Positions 63,501 through 64,000 of a stretch of 64,000 nt of DNA are shown in pieces. Origin of the DNA: Croceivirga radicis (GTDB taxonomy: Bacteria > Bacteroidota > Bacteroidia > Flavobacteriales > Flavobacteriaceae); assembly GCF_002072105.2 (NCBI RefSeq), contig NZ_MTBC01000007.1:146298-210297 (forward strand). Reading direction: 5' to 3'. The position numbers were made by a program, and so were the translations under genes. The stretch's first letter is position 1, and the number at the start of each line of letters is the position of its first letter. The notes under the pieces are model-generated. The model made no database searches and was not told where the DNA came from. It saw only the letters and a list, made by a program, of their open reading frames with translations.

Positions 63501-64000
63501 ACAACGCCTATCGAAGGTGATAACATCGTGAACGCAAGTGAGGATGGTGACGTGACCATTTCCGGTACCACTACGGATGTGGAGGACGGACAAATCGTGA
63601 CCGTTACCTTCTCCGATGGTACCAACACCGTGACCACTACGGCTACCGTTGCTGGTAACACTTGGACGGCAACCGATGCCGATATCTCCGGATTGGACAA
63701 CGGTACCGTTACCGTGACCGCCAATGTTACCGACGTAGCCGGCAACCCGGCCACCGATAACGACCCAATTACTTTGGACAATACCGTACCGACTATAGAT
63801 ATCGATTTGCCTATCGAAGGCGATAACATCGTGAACGCAAGTGAGGATAACGACGTGACCATTTCCGGTACCACTACGGATGTGGAGGACGGACAGATTG
63901 TGACCGTTACCTTCTCCGATGGTACCAACACCGTGACCACTACGGCTACCGTTGCTGGTAACACTTGGACGGCAACCGATGCCGATATCTCCGGATTGGA
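54537..64000 (+). CDS. Second giant secreted repeat protein, 3' partial (over 3150 residues)
   Basis: From ATG 54537 I checked the frame at eight places up to base 64000 and found it open, about 3154 codons with no stop in the window. A signal peptide (LLPVKATE) is followed by a VCBS-type domain (about 220-322: FIINANGTYTYDV, NAVTEANV-like) and a second VCBS-like unit (about 580-635). Short TSP3 stretches (about 638-667 and 865-890) precede a block of four 101-residue Ig-like repeats (about 1040-1443). About 980 residues of TSP3-like DxDxDG repeats follow (about 1544-2525), then a divergent and several near-identical further Ig-like repeats from about 2683 on. Its T9SS sorting domain, if present, lies beyond the window. 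Likely a cell-surface adhesin or gliding-type filament. Confidence 0.9.
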   Translation, partial: MRKNTPQNLKAIWFLVAVFMFLLPVKATENNKLNTDKDPLDLTSVFYAPPVIDLNGFTTGVNHEVNYQASTSSVAFISFSPTLTSDTGTILSATIDVANNTDATEIMYHTTDGFIYSLGATNAPRNYTYAGSTIRVTHNLTSFTITEAFGNPIPNADFLSFLGDFAYGNLTNTPTVAPRTITVNVTDASLNTSSAVTTMRVYSELPAATDDTNSTLANNPGTVSGNVLTDGADTGTGIFVSEVDVYPAQVGNAYQTLYGTFIINANGTYTYDVDNANPAVTGLKNGESIQDIVSYTVEDAAGIFDYGILTITINGVDDAPVALDNTNQINVVTEANVSGNIITDIGVDGADFVDRGLSQLIWENEFSAPGGVFNGFSAPVNGQTRTISGVNLNFTTTDISNIGVPDQNQTVVQTGTNGGHTGYLLFAIDAATNPSNATQLIIDFSEPVFNLGFLVTDIDFSQGTSWQDQMQINGSLGGNPSNYTFTTTAGVVVAGNDTYYGTGNAIASDATGNINVFFEEPIDQLVLSYNYGPDATDADQGYQIAGISDIYWQGDNPNIVISEIDASAANVNTTYTGTYGTIIVNSDGSYTYTPDTTNPAVAGLLVGDTLTETFLYRLSDGSNSDTANLIITLNGTNVDTDGDGTVDNLDLDEDNDGILDINEFDCPAGYIDLGTTFSDNINTNGSIVNTYNYNGVTGTFSYELLNNAVWNNGVNSAGPTAGIDGNYVNVQPTNTSFLPQYIYPKDANNIDAAVYTFTFDTPIQISEFKWGGLDNADRADFSASLNGNNVPLEISNININPANITISNQSVVSLSAGANAPNNSISVSSKGAVDTIIIVTGKNDGRAGNVTMQFYEFTYCIAVDTDLDGTPDYLDLDSDNDGCFDTVEAGHIDNDLDGEVDGSGYDSNGQVTGASTAYSGNTTGTTLAVQKTIDTAPANQATVDGANATFEVVASALSASSFSNGTPNYDTNVNGGLNFQWFVSTDGGSNFNILSGETASTLNLTNVTLGMNGNIYRVVVSHSDNICPIEAQAILTVTPAPTITILTPIEGDNIVNSIEDGDVTISGTTTDVEDGQIVTVTFSDGTNTVTTTATVAGNTWTATDADISGLDNGTVTVTADVTDVAGNPATDNDPVTLDNTLPTIDITTPIEGDNIVNASEDGDVTISGTTTDVEDGQIVTVTFSDGTNTVTTTATVTGNTWTATDADISGLDNGTITVTADVTDIVGNPATDNDPITLDNTIPNIDITTPIEGDNIVNASEDNDVTISGTTTDVEDGQIVTVTFSDGTNTVTTTAIVSGNTWTATDADISGLDNGTVTVTADVTDVAGNPATDNDPITLDNTLPTIDITTPIEGDNIVNASEDGDVTVSGTTTDVEDGQIVTVTFSDGTNTVTTTTTVSGNTWTATDADISGLDNGTITVTADVTDVAGNPTSDANIITLDNTPPNPVLTIDDVTADNLLSADERNGNIAITGTVTGDFNTGDTVTISINGTNYTGTVTPGGLFSITVPGTELAADPDMTIDGSITTTDVNGNSNTAIASKTYDLDNDGDGVPDSTDTDDDNDGVPDGTDNAPLDPSSCQDLDGDGCDDCSATASNDFTPGPNFDTANDGEDTDGDGLCNSFDEDDDNDGIPDVVETTADFDNDGVPNSLDLDSDNDGIPDIVETGNASLDSNGNGKIDDTESPAGTNGIPDSAEDGGTDGNGVSNVPVDSDGSGSPNYLDIDSDNDGILDTVEAQADGSLTQPTGTDTDADGIDDAFDTDESGSFITAPINSDSDPHPDYLDLDSDDDGIVDNIEWQSTSSYLPPSADSDGNGLADNYETAAGSGQSINQPVNSDGQDNPDFRDTDSDNDGLSDYIEAYDTDADNTADTSPLNVDTDNDGLDDAFDNSISAPNGIEDTNGATNNGQVATDFPNDQDPFTAEVDFRDENVHLTPIDTDGDGYNDDVDIDDDNDGILDYVESLGFEPTNTQGDDCGIPPGSFTNGTYIGGTGLGAGTVNAQYRFSNVVTSSLGVLDAIVTITEMDANVTFNTIDSNAIGSDDAWQPSFDINGIAGDTGSVTFSITLVAAGTNFQVNLSRFGGAIYDIDGADVNESVTLARPGLYALDSNTLINTSENLATGTVTFNGPNQSWAGVDFGPRLAMYFNYYETYEFRITFTGELLAGAVDNSYLGSVLFQTCDINGLFDPSNTTSSNNTAGTPTGVTSGPGTAPVFVVNDGIDSDNDGISDDLDIDSDNDGIPDNVEAQLTSAYTAPGTADSDFDGLLDAYEGTGDQGLSAIDTDADGILDYLDTDSDNDGKTDTQEAGFTTAPNNLDADGDGLLNGYDDVDTTGGVYDSNDDQNNGAIDLPNNDVITTTEVDYREAAIDDNDNDGIADSIDLDDDNDGILDTVESTTGTDPSADDDADGIENYRDTDFGPDTNSDGIVDLFDTDLDGVPNHFDLDADNDGIYDAVEAGHDQAHTNGLVDGAVGTDGIPNTVQAAGQQNSGAVNYTLSDSESTADGTPDYLELDADNDGCNDVTEAGFTDGDGDGILGESPLVVDANGLVTGTNVSDGYTEPANVDSATDPNYDFQQPGTTPSITNTANQPQDVLTNGSTPETFAVTANGSNLTYQWEVDNQLGGGFVAIDDANATDIYTGSTTAVLTLNGITASENGYVYRVIITDASFGCSPLTSATATLTVDVTAPVITIDVVAGDDVINAVEDDAPVTISGTTDAEDGQIVTVVVNGNSYTATVTGGTWSLDIPAVDAQALDALETITADVTDLAGNAATQATRDIEHDVLAVINITTPIEGDNIVNASEDGDVTISGTTTDVEDGQIVTVTFSDGTNTVTTTATVAGNTWTATDADISGLDNGTVTVTANVTDLAGNPATDNDPVTLDNTLPTIDIDLPIEGDNIVNASEDGDVTISGTTTDVEDGQVVTVTFSDGTNTVTTTATVAGNTWTATDADISGLDNGTVTVTADVTDVAGNPATDNDPITLDNTLPTIDITTPIEGDNIVNASEDGDVTISGTTTDVEDGQIVTVTFSDGTNTVTTTATVAGNTWTATDADISGLDNGTVTVTANVTDVAGNPATDNDPITLDNTVPTIDIDLPIEGDNIVNASEDNDVTISGTTTDVEDGQIVTVTFSDGTNTVTTTATVAGNTWTATDADISGL
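57654..58865 (+). repeat. First block of four 303-bp Ig-like repeats
   Basis: Copies start at 57654, 57957, 58260 and 58563, exactly 303 bases (101 residues) apart, in frame with the giant gene. The core is PIEGDNIVNASEDGDV, TDVEDGQIVTVTFSDG and ISGLDNGT. The first copy differs at its beginning (TILTP), the others share ITTP. The repeats are nearly identical at the DNA level, which points to recent duplication or gene conversion. Confidence 0.95.
59167..62110 (+). repeat. About 3 kb of TSP3-like acidic calcium-binding repeats
   Basis: The encoded segment repeats motifs such as DNDGDGVPD, DSDNDGIPD, DTDGDGYNDD and LDSDNDG dozens of times, interleaved with short variable linkers and one non-acidic domain (about 60430-61060). 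This is the thrombospondin-type-3 pattern, which binds many Ca2+ ions and stiffens or shields an adhesin. The DNA is AT-richer than the Ig-like blocks: a hand count at 59881-59940 gives 20 of 60 G+C. Confidence 0.85.
62583..64000 (+). repeat. Second block of 303-bp Ig-like repeats, running off the window
   Basis: A divergent unit (62583-62876, TAPVITIDVVAGDDVINAV) is followed by near-identical copies starting at 62877, 63180, 63483 and 63786, still 303 bases apart; the last is cut by the window end. Copies alternate between ITTP (62877, 63483) and IDLP (63180, 63786) at residues 6-9 of the unit. They are close in sequence to the copies 4 kb upstream. A hand count at 63001-63060 gives 32 of 60 G+C. 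Confidence 0.95.

Noticed and set aside
62723..63964. 413-codon open frame on the minus strand across the second repeat block
   Set aside because: Same reason: a repeat-driven antisense frame without signal peptide, domain or start context. It would need transcript evidence to be reconsidered.
1..64000. tRNA, rRNA, insertion sequence, integrase or prophage genes
   Set aside because: I looked in the intergenic gaps and product list and saw no cloverleaf, transposase, integrase or phage structural gene. A covariance-model search would be decisive for small RNAs.

Overview
The window looks like a chromosomal segment from a marine-type member of the Flavobacteriaceae (Bacteroidota). The evidence is low G+C outside the repeats, many TAnnTTTG-type -7 promoter boxes, weak or absent Shine-Dalgarno sites, type IX secretion (T9SS) proteins (a CHU_C-type sorting domain and PorP/SprF), a bshC gene, and flavobacterial neighbourhoods such as DUF5606-def-ruvX-dapD and rlmD-DUF6452-DUF6048. 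I see no rRNA, tRNA, CRISPR array, insertion sequence or prophage. Genus-level placement is not possible from reading alone.

Layout. Positions 1-3530: the end of msrA, a minus-strand three-gene unit (ECF sigma factor, membrane anti-sigma-like protein, secreted coiled-coil/DUF4097-like protein) and an Ohr peroxidase. Positions 3688-11338: meaB, then a lipid-linked sugar group (a polyprenyl-phosphate-sugar-synthase-type GT2, a flippase-like membrane protein, a GT39 and a PAP2 phosphatase) with a MATE exporter and mazG. Positions 11371-14596: a small glycan-degradation set (alpha/beta esterase, SGNH hydrolase, GH20 lipoprotein). Positions 14836-33656: mostly housekeeping genes, including an orphan NUMOD4/HNH protein, a guaA/LysM-PBP/OsmC/DUF922 operon, a beta-phosphoglucomutase-like gene, bshC, an M14 peptidase, a VOC gene broken by one in-frame stop, an LD-carboxypeptidase, rocD and rlmD. 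Positions 33693-36092: DUF5606, def, ruvX and dapD.

Positions 36096-44288 form a surface-polysaccharide locus. It holds UDP-galactopyranose mutase with a divergent galactofuranosyltransferase-like gene, three GT-A glycosyltransferases, a GT52-like (sialyltransferase-type) enzyme, a NeuA-HAD phosphatase fusion and a short NeuB. The predicted product is a glycan carrying galactofuranose and a nonulosonic (sialic-acid-like) sugar. The locus runs straight into tsaC and cca.

Positions 46461-64000 form the most unusual region, a T9SS adhesin locus. A 1624-residue type-B-sorted protein contains ten nearly identical 213-bp (71-residue) tandem repeats. It is followed by a PorP/SprF partner and an OmpA-family protein, then a terminator, and then a second giant secreted protein that stays open for more than 3150 residues and leaves the window. 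That second protein carries VCBS-like domains, about 3 kb of acidic TSP3-like calcium-binding repeats, and two separated blocks of a 303-bp (101-residue) Ig-like repeat. The repeat blocks are markedly richer in G+C than the unique sequence around them and look recently homogenised. I did not find a convincing wholly new defence or mobile system. The best leads are the two adhesin repeat arrays, the nonsense-interrupted VOC gene and the nonulosonate locus.
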